A stretch of 64,000 nucleotides of DNA, taken from NCBI GenBank assembly GCA_025201805.1, contig MU619257.1, forward strand, positions 151,455 through 215,454. Direction: 5' to 3'. Source of the DNA: Parasitella parasitica. Taxonomy: Eukaryota > Mucoromycota > Mucoromycetes > Mucorales > Mucoraceae. The notes beneath the pieces are model-generated. The model ran no database searches and had not been told where the DNA came from. It worked only from the letters and a program-made list of their open reading frames with translations. Shown here piece after piece: positions 1-11,724 of the stretch. How positions within the stretch are numbered: the first letter of the stretch is position 1; every line of letters begins with the position of its first letter. The position numbers and the translations under genes are program-made.

Positions 1-39
<39 letters not shown>

Positions 40-919
40 GCATGGAATAATAATCAGCTTGCATAAATCTGTATTCATGGATCTTGCAAAGCTGTGAAAA
101 TGCGACCCCAAACGATAGATTCAACTGTGCGGTCATGGCGGAAATCTTAACTGTAGAAACGACAGTTTTTAATGCATAATAAATATGTACTTTTTTTTTT
201 TATTTATTTATACACGGTATAAGGGCATACAAAAACTGCCTACAAAACAAAACACTTTTATGTAAAAAGGGAGTCCAAAAATCATTTAGCCGCTTTCGAC
301 AAGTGTCCCGAACCAAATCAAATTGCAGTGATGATAGCATTAGACATTCTTAGCTGCATGCATTTATGACAGTATGTGGACCCTTAATTCCATAAAATGT
401 CACTGCCACAATTTTTTGAGCCAGAAATTCAATTGCATGACAACGATCTTCATGGGAGGACATTGCACGTACTATGGTACGACTATCAAGATCCGATCAT
501 TGGTGCAAAAAGAGTACACGAGCTATTTTAAAAGTTTATATACACAGTAGAAACTAAAATTCTATCCAAAATCAAGGGGCATAATGGGATTTGCGTTATT
601 GACAATATAGATGTTGAGTAGTCGCCGGAAAAAAAAAATTACTACGAGGCAGCTTGGGTCTTCAAAACTATAAAAACTTAAAATCGATCTCCCTGATAGC
701 CATTGGCCCAGTTGGAGTAACATGTAATTAACATCGAAGTCTGTTGTGCTTCTTTGACCAACGTCACAACCTATTGTGTGTGAGTGTGCTTGATATCTGT
801 GTCCAATATTCTTTTTCTGTCGCACAACCTTGCTGTTGTATTTTTCTCCTTTTTCTTCTCTTTGATTCTCTTTTGCCCCTTCAGTTTCTTACTAGTTCGG
901 ATTTTTTTCTTGAGCAAAC
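1..919. other. Contig edge and Ras upstream region
   Basis: Bases 1-35 are a pure A run, probably an assembly edge. From 36 to about 836 I see only AT-rich sequence with no supportable gene. A pyrimidine-rich stretch at about 837-890 lies just upstream of the Ras start codon and is the likely core promoter or 5' UTR; similar CT tracts precede other starts in this window. Confidence 0.5.
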
Positions 920-1762
<843 letters not shown>

Positions 1763-4675
1763 TGCCATGCTCGTTCTAGTCATCCCTACTTGAGAATTGA
1801 CTACTCTATTGCATCCGCTCTCCCTCTATAATTATTGATATCCTCTCTTCCCGTATATGTGCATATTTCTCACTATTACAATGTGTTTTTTGTTTTTTGT
1901 TCGCTGTATAAGTGGTATTAAATTCACTTTTTATATATATAAAATCTGCCTCAAAATCTAATATGTACAACCTTAATCTAGAGTTGTTTTGTGTGTGTGT
2001 GTGTGTGTGTTTGGGTTTTTAATGTCACTTTCGTTAAAGAAATCTTAATTAGAGGTGAAACATGTGTCGAGTTTATTAAACTGAGTTTCCAACATAAACC
2101 AAGGAAATGAAATGTTTTTCGTTTGTATAAATATATCATAATGATAATTTACACTTGCAGTACAAGTCTTTGTCGTGCTATCAATATTCATGTTATTTTC
2201 GAAGGGTATAAGCATATGTTCCTCTCAAAGAAGTGAATCATTTTATAATTATAAATCAAGAGTTTGCAAGAATAAAGTCAGACACATAAATTAATGGCAT
2301 TGCTGATGAGAAAATGCTTTCTATAGAATACAATGGTTGCCATGGCAACCGTCTCTGATCGGATCCAAGATTAAATGCTACTAATTATTCCATACTAAAT
2401 AGGAGTAATCAATGGGAATTTCTTTTACAAGTAATCATCTATCTGGGTTCTGCCTATTAGAAATTACGAAGCCAAACTTATCAATGACTGATATTCATCA
2501 CATTTCGTAATGATTAGTCAATTGAATATAGATAGGTTTAGCTTTGACAATTAAATGTCAAACATGATTTGATTGCGTTCATAGATGTTATACGGCTTCG
2601 AACCCCATTTTTATATACCTTCATTTTTCGGATGAAATAAATACTACCAAATCTGAAATATCACCCCTTTTCCCCAATTAAGGGTATAACCTGCAAATGT
2701 CTAAACTACAGTCTTTTTATGGTTTCTAAAGAAAATGATAGATGCCACGGTGTTTTTGATTATTTCTGATAAAAGCCAAGAAGTTTTTGAGAGAAGATGA
2801 GTCACACCTGTTTTATCATATTACTATGAAGAAAGGTATATTTGTGGCATCAAAATACTTGCTTTATACAGCTGTGACATGTACTAGAATTGATATTGAC
2901 GTTATATCATCTCCAGATAGATATTTTTTTACATCCTAAAAGTAAGAACTTTAGCTTTTTGTGCCGTTTTTCGATTGATTTTTATAAACAAAAGTGCTCT
3001 GAAATCACCAGAAATAGTATCCATTGGGAAAAAACTATATTATATATGATTTTGGTGCAATTTGAGCATGATTTTTTTTTTTGATGCAAAATGACGGATT
3101 TCTTCGATTTTTTCCTTGTATCCACACATCCAAAATCATCGATTATGCATTATCCCGGATTTTGACCCCAAAAATGCAACTTTTTACTATAGCATATATT
3201 GGAGTAAAATGATCGTAAAAGGTCATTCCTTAATTTGAAAGACTGGAAATGCACTCTAATTAAGCAAAATGTTGACTTTTCCCTCTTAATCCGTTTTTGA
3301 GATTTTTCGGAAGAATTCCTTCCATAGGCATATGGGGATTATGAAAATGATACCATCATGTAGAGAGCCCAAAATACAGCTATTATCATAAACTGACAGC
3401 CGTGTTATGCATAGTATCAGAGGATGATATCTTGCCCCAAAGGAGTAATTTTGTTTTCGAATTGTCCAAATGGAGTTTCTGAAAGAATCTTTTCTTCCTG
3501 ATTTTGGACACGTTTAATCTCCGCTATCGAAGAAAAATGGTGCTTTTTTGAAGAAAGCATTAGCTTTGAGAAGCCGTAGCTTACCCAATTCATAAAAAAA
3601 AACAATTGAAAACTAGTTTATTAAAATAGCATGCTTCTTGGCTTTCTAATGATAGCACTTGCATGTCTGTACTTGGCCTGACGATCTCACGCTCCGATTT
3701 TGAAAAATACTTTTTCGAAAAAAAGGCAGAAAAGTCGCCGCTTTCATCTGATGTCAACTTAAAAAGTACATAAACTTGCTCTAAACTATGCAAATATGTA
3801 ATCAAAAGGTGTCTTATAGTCTAACATATTACTTTTTGTTAATTTTTTTTTTGTGTTTGAGATCGCTAAAAATTGTTTTCTTACAGCTTTTGCCTTTTTT
3901 CTGACAATAACACACTGAAATTCGTGTAGATAAAAAAAAAAGCTGGCGACTAAAATCTACGCAGGCTTTACAAAGACGCACACTTTTGAACCATTCCAGT
4001 ATTATGGAAAAGATGGCACAAGTTTGACTAGCTGTTCTAATGTGCAACTGGATATAGAGAATTCAGCTTGGTACTTGTCTGACAAGACTTTCTACACTAG
4101 AAGACGCTAGATCAACTGAAGGTTTAAGAAAATGCCAGAGAAAAGGAAACAATCTGCCACCATTTATAAAAAAAAAAAAAAAAAATATCTATATAGAAAT
4201 TTATGAAGTCCAAAGACATTAATGTGTTTATCCTCAACCTTACTCTCCGTTTCTTGAATCCAATTAAAGGTTTTTAGATCCAAAAGTTAACAGACATATT
4301 TACACCCAGAATCACAAATGAATGTCAATAGACAACCGTAACCTTTTTTTAAAGACTACCTTGAACTTAAAGACGAAATATTTTCTTCGTTTCTTCACTA
4401 TGAGTAAAATTCTTTTTCCCTAAATATGGAAAGCCCCACTTATTTTTTTTAGGGAGATTCTTCTCGTCTCTCAGAAAATTCTTAGCTTTAGTCAGAAATA
4501 AAAGGTTTATTACCACAATCACCGTTTCAACTTTTTTTTTTCAGAAACTGTAAAATGACAGTATTACACAACCTTCAGCATCCTACAACATATTCGAGTC
4601 CCACGCACTTCTGACCACTTTTCTTTGCACTAGAAATTCTCATTTATTATATGAGCTTTTAGAAAAGTTACACTA
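1763..4675. other. Intergenic, AT-rich, with a decayed LTR and a GT microsatellite
   Basis: About 2.9 kb without a supportable gene. It contains a (GT)10 run at 1991-2010, a decayed reverse-orientation LTR copy (listed separately at 2325-2590) and long A/T runs. Two overlapping minus-strand open frames at 3417-3805 are in different phases and have no recognisable domain. Confidence 0.5.
2325..2590 (-). repeat. Decayed LTR copy (same family as 29221-29695)
   Basis: Read on the minus strand, this stretch follows the LTR at 29221-29695 with many substitutions. Shared landmarks are GATCGGATC(C/T)AAG, the ATCTATCTGGGTTCT-like block, GAAGC(C/T)(A/C)AACTTATC and the TTTGACA...TGTCAAA palindrome (2542-2563). 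A perfect 16-bp palindrome, GGTTGCCATGGCAACC, sits at 2335-2350. No internal retrotransposon coding sequence is attached, so it is a solo or fragmentary LTR. Confidence 0.7.
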
Positions 4676-6447
4676 TTAACGAAAAGGATTATTTACGCTA
4701 TGCAAAGTATAGGGTTGACTATTGCCGGTAATAGTATTAGTAGTAGTAGTAGTATTATTAGTAGTAAAGTTGGTATGGTCGGTATTGGTCGTATTAGGTG
4801 GCATATTCGTGTTTCCTAGTAACGGCGTAATAGGATGTGGTGGAGTAACGGTGCTATGATCAAGTGATGTATTAGGAGGAACTAAGGCAGTATTGTCATT
4901 GATTGATAAATTAGACAAGGAAGACACTGGTGTTAAGTTTTGTGGGATAACTGGTAATTGTTGCTCTTGTTGTTCTGTGCCTTGATTTTGATTGCTGTAT
5001 TGTTCATCTACTGGAGGCGCTTCATAGACTGGAGGAGGTAAATCGTTGTGTCCATGATATGTAGTTGAAAATAATGGCGGATTGTCACTTGGTGCTGCAG
5101 ATGACGCCCCACCAGTATGTCCAGCTAAAACTGTATCCATTATCCTTTCACGCTGAGCTTTCAACGAGCCCATGATCGCATTTACTGCTGTATTTAAACG
5201 AACTAACGCACCTGCAGCGTAGTCTTTGTATTGCTTTACCCAAGTTAATGAGTTTTGGGTATTCCGGTGTGCTGTAGCCAACATGCCAAAACATTGCGAT
5301 GTTTTTGCTAAATACGTTAGTGTTGAGAAACCACAGCTACAATCCATTTGACACATATTTTACCTTTCCAGGCAATATCGACATAGTTTAAATTGAGTTG
5401 CATCTGCAGCAATGTATTGTTGGTGACTACATCCAATGTTTGAGGGTAAGGGATTTCAGGTAGCACAGTACGAGCTACATTCAATAGTCTTTGAATTTCC
5501 CAGATTCTCCTTTTGGAGGCATCTAAATAAGCAACCTGCTCCTCATCAATGATGGGGCCACCAAATATCTCGAATGGCACATAGTTGATGACTGTATCTA
5601 ATAATCGAATTACTGTTTTGATGTCTACGAGTGCCTTGGAAAGAGATTGCTCAGCTTCGCTAAACCTATTTTTATCCCGTTTTGCCTATTGCATATATGT
5701 ACATGTTGGCTCCCGCACCACGAACTACTGGCATTTTCAGCTTACCAGACGCTTTTGCTCTTTGTAATTTGCCAATTCCGCTTTCAGCTGTGGCTCTGAT
5801 GGGAAGTTTGGATCCTCCAGCGTAAAAATCTATTACAAGTTTAGGCCATCAAGTCATATATCTCAAGATAACGACCTTTTTTTTTTTACCTGCTCAAGCA
5901 ATGAATCAAACTGATGTCTTGTATCCTCGAAATGACTCTTATGTCGAGCAAGTTCATCTTCCTATAGTGGAAGTAAGAAACAAACAACTATAAAAAAAAA
6001 TACATTTTCAGCCTTACTCTTGCAAGAGCCCCGTCATAACTTGCTTGCAATTCGCCTAATTCTAGCTTCGACCGCTGTTCATTCTCAAATGCTAGTTGGT
6101 ATTTAGCTTCTTCCTTTGCTGTGCGTTCTTTCTTTTTGCCAGATAAAGTCGCAGCTGCTGATCGAAATGACAAATGTCGCATTTTACGAACATCTCGGTA
6201 CTCTTTTTTGCTGCAGACGCTTTTAATTGAATATTCTCACAAGAAACATGGAGAAAAAAAAAACTTACGAATATTCTTCCAATGATTGTATCTCTGCTTT
6301 TTTCAGCTGAATGGCTTTTTCGAAATCTTGACGTATTGTTTTGGCATCATTCAATGCATTTGCAATGTGGGATTCGCTGTCAAGCTCTGCTTTTAATTTT
6401 CGGTAGTATGACCCTTGATCTTGTATACATTGCACAAGAGAAGACAT
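4676..6447 (-). CDS. Coiled-coil protein with PPxY tail, function unknown
   Basis: I do not recognise the family. Six exons join in frame (6447-6269, 6210-6018, 5961-5890, 5829-5746, 5685-5364, 5307-4676; 493 aa). Residues 1 to about 330 are charged and mostly helical, with coiled-coil character, including a conserved-looking block PFEIFGGPIIDEEQVAYLDA. The last ~150 residues are low complexity (Pro, Gln, Thr, Asn) and carry PPPVYEAPP, a PPxY-type site of the kind bound by WW domains such as those of Rsp5/Nedd4 ligases. The final intron uses a CTAAC branch site just before its acceptor. The poly-Thr/Asn tail comes from a (TAG/TAC)-like trinucleotide run near 4730-4760. A scaffold or adaptor role is only a guess. 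Coding status is strong, function open. Confidence 0.75.
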
Positions 6448-7410
6448 TTTCCTCGAAATAAAACTGAAAGAGAACAGGCAGCTATAAATAATCACAACAT
6501 TTAAACAATGATGCCTGGTTTATTCAATATCCGATTACACATCATGACAGATACGCAAGTCAGCCCTCTAGCGATAATCCCAAAAAGTGGCATTATATTC
6601 AAGCAAGTAATGACTATGAATGCAGGAAACGCATCTCAAACATCTCTTTTGTCGCAAGATTGACAGGTCAAGCGGGTCATTTTACGGACATACTGACATT
6701 GAGGAATAGTATTATACTGTTACGTATCTGTGCTAAGACCTATTAAAAAAATTATAGATGAGGGATGGCATAAGCCTTCTTTGCTGAAAAGCGTAGTCGA
6801 GTTGTTAGTTTTTCACTGCATGAAAAACACATTTTTGCCTTCTAACTATAGGATTCGAATTGGTACGGTTTGTCATCTAGCAGCTTTATGTCATAGACAA
6901 AATGATGATAAGAATTATAATATTCAACATTTTGTTTGATGATTTCGGATGATTTTGTAACAACATTTGACCTTGCTTTGTTTGTCGCAGCAGAAGACGA
7001 TTGTTTATCCAAATGTGTCACAGCAGGTGAGCGTTGTCTCAATGGATATCTCCTGAACTCTTGCTCCACAACATGCAAACTTATTTGCGCAACTACAATA
7101 GGCGAGATATCCAAAGAGGTTGCTCAGCAATTCGTTGAAAAGCCGACCCATAGTATATGGTTATGGATAATACCAAGATTTATTACAGTCTTGCTCTACT
7201 GACCCCCCCCCTTTTTTTTCTCAAGTTCTGCTTCAGAATATCTTTTAAAACTAAGGATAAAAAAAAATCTGAGAGGGAATAAAGCTAACAAAAGTAATCA
7301 CTAAAGTAGATTGCAAATGTTGTGCCATGTACGCAATTTGCTTTCATAAAAGGTATATTGATGTGGAAAAGAAAATCGCTATCTCGATGCTTGTTTGATT
7401 TTCAATCGGG
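6448..7410. other. Intergenic with conflicting small ORFs
   Basis: Both strands have short open frames (for example + 6936-7202 and - 6842-7114) that overlap antiparallel, and none shows a family motif or splice continuity. A C9-T8 tract lies near 7202-7218. I cannot support a gene here. Confidence 0.4.
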
Positions 7411-7936
7411 TTAATTGTTTATCTCCTCTTCGGCAGAAGCTTGAGACCTAAAATTCTGAATGACAGCTTCCAAAGTTCTCGACTTGATTTCATCCGATGC
7501 ACAAAATGTACTGACGGGAGACTTGCCCTCCAAAGCTCTTTTTTGCGTCAGTATATCCGTTGTCAAATATCGGACATACTCTTGTATTGTAATGCCCAAA
7601 CAGTAGAGTGCTGATAGATCCATCTTGGGAAAGTTGGGCTGCAGACTTGAAACTTCGCTAGCCCTCATATTAATAGTCTCTAATAGTTTCTATTGTATAA
7701 AATTAGTACTCTTTTCATAGAGAGTTCATTTGCTTGTAATCCTACTATGAATTCATAGGTTTTTGGGTCATCTTCATCAAAAAGCGCTAGATTCATCAAG
7801 ATGTCAGTAATTTGATTTAGGCATGCAACGTTTCGGGCTGTTCTTTACCTCTATAATCAACATGTTTTCCCAGTTGGATGTGGCCTAAGAGGAAGTGAGG
7901 ATCGGCTTTCTCTGATTCACTACGACTAGCTACCAT
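7411..7936 (-). CDS. Small hypothetical protein (135 aa)
   Basis: Not recognised. Three exons join in frame: 7936-7849, 7786-7746 and 7689-7411. Intron 2 is 56 nt and contains a TACTAAT branch site, which supports the model over reading through. The predicted protein is hydrophilic, with an acidic middle (LFDEDDPKTYEF) followed by a helical segment (MDLSALYCLGITIQEYVRYL) and ends EEEINN. No signal peptide or membrane segment is evident. The shape fits a small subunit of a larger nuclear or cytosolic complex, but that is inference only. Confidence 0.5.
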
Positions 7937-8294
7937 ACTATACTGCAGCAAAATGATAAAAAGAATAACCTCGAAAAAGTTTTTTTTTTTTTTTTTACTG
8001 TTTTATACTATATGTTTATTTGAAAGGGCCAATCATATTGCTCTTGTTTTTATATGCTTTGAAGCAGTTTATCGAGGATCTGGTTCTTGAATTCCTCTCA
8101 AAAACTCCCTTTGTCCCTTCAAATTAACCCTCTCTTACATTTATACTGTACATTCATACATTCTTATTGAACTCGACGTCATGTAATGGAGCTGCATCAG
8201 TAGTGTGTCATTTGCCAAATGTTATTCAAATCCCGTGAGAATACGCATGTAGTTCTTTTTCTTTCTCACTTTGTATCTTGTTACAATACGCGCA
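7937..8294. other. Divergent intergenic region
   Basis: About 360 bp between a minus-strand small gene and twinfilin. It holds a long T run near 7980-7997 and CT-rich sequence near 8250-8275, consistent with two outward promoters. No further gene seen. Confidence 0.4.
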
Positions 8295-9852
8295 ATGTCT
8301 CATCAAAGTGGTATTCAAGGTATTTGATGTAGTCTCAATGCTCCTCTCGCATTTTAAATATTTAAATGCTTGTGAAATAGTGTCAGAGGAGCTCTCCAAA
8401 GCCTTTACTGACGCTGTGTCCGATGGAAATGTCCGTATTCTCCGTGTATCTATTGAAAATGGTAGCCTTCTCTTCTCAGCTACATTGTTGTTTGTATATA
8501 TATGCTAACCTGCAAAATCAAATTGCTTAGAGTCCTTGATACCAAATGGTAACTCTGCAGTTAAAGGTGATTTTGAGTCTGGTAATGATAACGCTATTCT
8601 TTTTTTTTTTTATTTTTTTCAAAACGTAACACATACCCAACTAATTTCTTCTTTCTGGAAATGTAGATTATAAGCAATACATTGACGAATATCTCGAATC
8701 AACCACTCCATCGTACATTTTTGTTCGCTTGGATGAAAAGAATTCTTCTGGGGAATACCAATGGCTTTTTCTCTGTTTTATCCCAGATAATGCCAAAGTT
8801 CGTGATAAGATGCTGTATGCTTCTACCAGGGCTACATTAACAAAAGAATTGGGCGATTACAGGTTCTCTGACAGTATTTATGGTACTGAAAAGGCAAGTT
8901 GAAATAGTTGTGATGCGCAAACGTCGAATTTACCATGCTCTTGTGCTATAGTCGGAATTTACACTGGATGGATACAAGAGACATCTTGCTCACAAGAAGG
9001 CAGAAGCACCGTTGACTAGACGCGAACAAGAGCTTGTAGAGATCAAAGCAGCCGAGGTAAGCAAACAGCGGGTATTGAGATGCTTTGCGCTAATTCATGA
9101 ACCAGGCAGCTACAGTGTCCGAATATCAAGGCACCGCTACGAGAAAGAGCTATGCACCTGGGGTTGCATTTCCTTTGACAGAAAAAGCTATCGAAGCACT
9201 CTCCGAATTAAAGAAGCCTAGCGACGATAGAGCGTTCAACTTTGTTTCCCTGGTAAGGCGGGTCGGGTTCAGAGCCTTTTAGCTTGTTTATTAACATTTG
9301 TTTTGCACGTAATTATTTAGCATTTAGATAATGAAAAGATTGATTTAGATAGTGCAACCCAAGTTTCGGTTGACAATTTAAGTCAGACAATTAATCCAGC
9401 TGCTCCAAGATTTACTTTTTACATCTATCCGCGAGGATCTACTGAATCGCTTGGTAAGGCGGGAAAAGTGTGGATGTGATGGTTACTCATGTATTTATGG
9501 CGGTAGTTTTCATCTACACATGCCCTTCAAGCTCCAAAATCAGAGAGCGTATGCTGTATTCGTCATCCAAATCCAATGCAATTATAGCAGCCACAGAGGA
9601 AGCCTCTCTTGAAATAGTCAAAAAGGTAGGATAATAGTGGGTTTTTAGATGTGTGTAGCGTACCAACCACATACTATACAGTTTGAGACCAGTGATTTGT
9701 CTGATTTAGTGGCTGAATATTTTGATGACGAGCTCGCCCCACAGCCAAACAACGCTGGCTCAAACACTGGCAGTATGGGTGGCAATCAACTAGGCTTCAA
9801 GAGACCTGCTGCTCCTGGCAGAAGAAGACCTACTACGACTGCAGCACCTTGA
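8295..9852 (+). CDS. TWF1: Twinfilin, actin-monomer-binding protein
   Basis: Two ADF/cofilin-homology domains that bind ADP-actin monomers and help control filament turnover in the cytosol. Nine exons: 8295-8319, 8381-8461, 8531-8581, 8667-8893, 8952-9056, 9106-9252, 9321-9453, 9507-9625, 9682-9852; 352 aa, the usual size for the family. Domain 1 spans roughly residues 1-140 (YIDEYLESTTPSYIFVRLD, WLFLCFIPDNAKVRDKMLYA) and domain 2 residues 165-310 (FTFYIYPRGSTES, CPSSSKIRERMLYSSSK). The basic, Pro-rich tail (FKRPAAPGRRRP) resembles the capping-protein-binding tail of twinfilins. Intron 4 begins with GC (AAG|GCAAGT), a GC-AG intron. An AATAAA-like signal lies near 9887. It is 400 bp upstream of the cyclin gene, same strand. 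Confidence 0.95.
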
Positions 9853-10252
9853 TTATAGAGTCACATTTTTGTAAACCATCAAAATGCAATAAAAAGGTTT
9901 TATCCAACCAGAACTCTTTGGGCTGGCACGCGGATGTCATTTCAAATCAACATATGCGTAATCAAGGCCATTAGATTGGGTGCCTGATTGAAGCTTTAGC
10001 TAAGCCTTTTAAAATTTCAAATGATTTCTAGGGAAAAAGAATGTTGCAAATACATACTCACATACGCACGCACGCACGCACAAAATACACATCAAAACAT
10101 CCCATCATTTCTGACTGAATCGGCACTCTTTTCTCTTTTCTCTCTTATTTCTCTCTTTTCTCTCTTTTCTCTCTTTTCTCTCTTTTCTCTCTTTATACTA
10201 TTGCGTCTCAAGAAAGGCTCTATTTTCTATATTTATACATTTATCAAATTGA
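9853..10252 (+). promoter_or_regulatory. Intergenic with pyrimidine repeat upstream of cyclin start
   Basis: A (GCAC)-type run near 10064-10081 is followed by an imperfect (CTCTTTT)n repeat at about 10125-10194, ending some 60 bp before the cyclin ATG at 10253. The same type of CT tract precedes several other starts in the window, so it is probably a promoter or 5' UTR element rather than coding sequence. Confidence 0.5.
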
Positions 10253-11130
10253 ATGCCGCCTAAACCAACCGCTGTCGCATTGACAACAACTACACTCGAC
10301 ATTGCAAATTACCCAGTGGATTCCCTCGTCGAAATTGTGGCCAATCTGCTGGATTCCATCATCGAGACAAACGACCGACTAATCAACAATAGCTCAACCG
10401 TGACCCACTTCCATTCGCGGACGATACCCAACATTGCTGTCCGTCCGTACCTTGTCCGCATACTGAAGTTTGCTCCATTTTCAAACGAAGCGCTGCTGTG
10501 CTTGCTAATCTATTTCGACAGAATGGCCAAATTCAAAAAGACCCGCTATGCAGTCAACTCGTACACTGTCCACCGATTACTAATCACAAGCATCGTGGTT
10601 GCGTCCAAGTTCACGTCGGATGTGTTCTATCCCAACTCCAGATACGCCAAAGTAAGTATGCTACAGTTTGTTACGGCTCCCAGTCAATAGCGCTAACCTG
10701 AGAAACAAAGGTCGGCGGCATTCCGCTGTGCGAGCTAAATCAGTTGGAACTCGAGTTTTTATTCTTATGCAACTTTGACTTGCATGTCAAGCTGGAAAAC
10801 ATGCAGGCCTATGGAGATCAGCTATTGCAGCACGCGCTAATCAATCAACAACCTATGCTGTCTCCTGTTGTCGAGGTTACATCACTGTCTGTATCATCAC
10901 CACCGCTATCACCACCCAACACTGACACTCCCTATTCATCGCCTACTATTCCGACTGCGTCGTTGAAAAGAAAGAGAGAGCGTTCAAACGATGGCAGCGA
11001 GCAAATGAAGCGGTCAGAATCTTTACTAGACCAGGCCACTGCGCCTCCAATCATATACAAAAAACTGCAAAACGGCAGTATAGATTACTACCATTTAGAT
11101 TCCATACTTTCTAATTTATACCCACCATGA
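10253..11130 (+). CDS. Pho80/Pcl-type cyclin
   Basis: Regulatory subunit of a cyclin-dependent kinase of the Pho85/Cdk5 class. Two exons, 10253-10651 and 10711-11130, split at YAK|VGG; 272 aa. The cyclin fold covers about residues 20-185: the block FAPFSNEALLCLLIYFDRM is the conserved cyclin helix, followed by the family signature SYTVHRLLITSIVVASKFTSD and FYPNSRYAKVGGIPLCELNQLELEFLFLCNF. The intron has a CTAAC branch site. The C-terminal ~85 residues are disordered and Ser/Pro-rich, with a KRKRER nuclear-localisation-like cluster. Phosphate sensing, morphogenesis or cell-cycle roles are all possible for this family; the sequence does not decide which. Confidence 0.92.
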
Positions 11131-11724
11131 CTATCGCTAACTCTCTCCTTATAAAACTGTACACTATAAACGTAACACAACAGAAACATCTTTACACAAT
11201 ATGTTCTGTAAAAAAAGAAAATAAAAAACCCCTCCCCCTCCCCCCTCCCCTCTCCCCCCGAAAGGAGGTCAAAGCGATTTGATCCTTTTACTGATAATCA
11301 GTCTTGGACGATACAATTTTCGTTATTACTTGTAATTNNNNNNNNNNNNNNNNNNNNNNNNNNNNNNNNNNNNNNNNNNNNNAAAAAAGAGACCCAAATC
11401 AAGGAATTTAAACATGGTTGTAGCGCCCTTGTTCTACGAGTAAATCACCTCTGCCATGTGTGTAACTGCAAACAAGAGCTTGTAAGCGGTTTTATATAGC
11501 CCACGTTGTCATTTTCGCAAGGATTTTATTGGAAATATTACATTTATTACAAAAATGTCGATCAAAGGATAAAAGAACTGCCATTTAGATAATTTCTATG
11601 TCTTAAGAATTGTTGAAACAATGACTAGCAGGCATGTAAAATATTAAGTGCTTTTTTTGCAGCTATAATGTAGATGTTTCAATGAGCAATTTTTTCTTTC
11701 TCTTCTTTAAATATACACACATAT
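11131..11724. other. Intergenic with C-rich tract and N gap
   Basis: A C-rich run at about 11228-11262 (blocks of four to six C separated by single T) is followed by an assembly gap of 45 Ns at 11338-11382. On the minus strand the run has at least four G blocks and could fold as a G-quadruplex. After the gap there is AT-rich sequence leading to the next promoter; no gene is visible. Confidence 0.5.

Noticed and set aside
1-35. Poly-A run as a poly(A) tail or retroposon end
   Set aside because: It begins exactly at the window edge with no matching structure, so an assembly edge is the simpler reading.
3417-3805. Two overlapping minus-strand ORFs, possibly one broken gene
   Set aside because: Different frames, no domain, low-complexity AT-rich surroundings; not enough to call even a pseudogene.
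6842-7202. Cys-rich plus ORF and basic minus ORF
   Set aside because: They lie antiparallel on the same DNA, so at most one is real, and neither has a recognisable fold or splice support.
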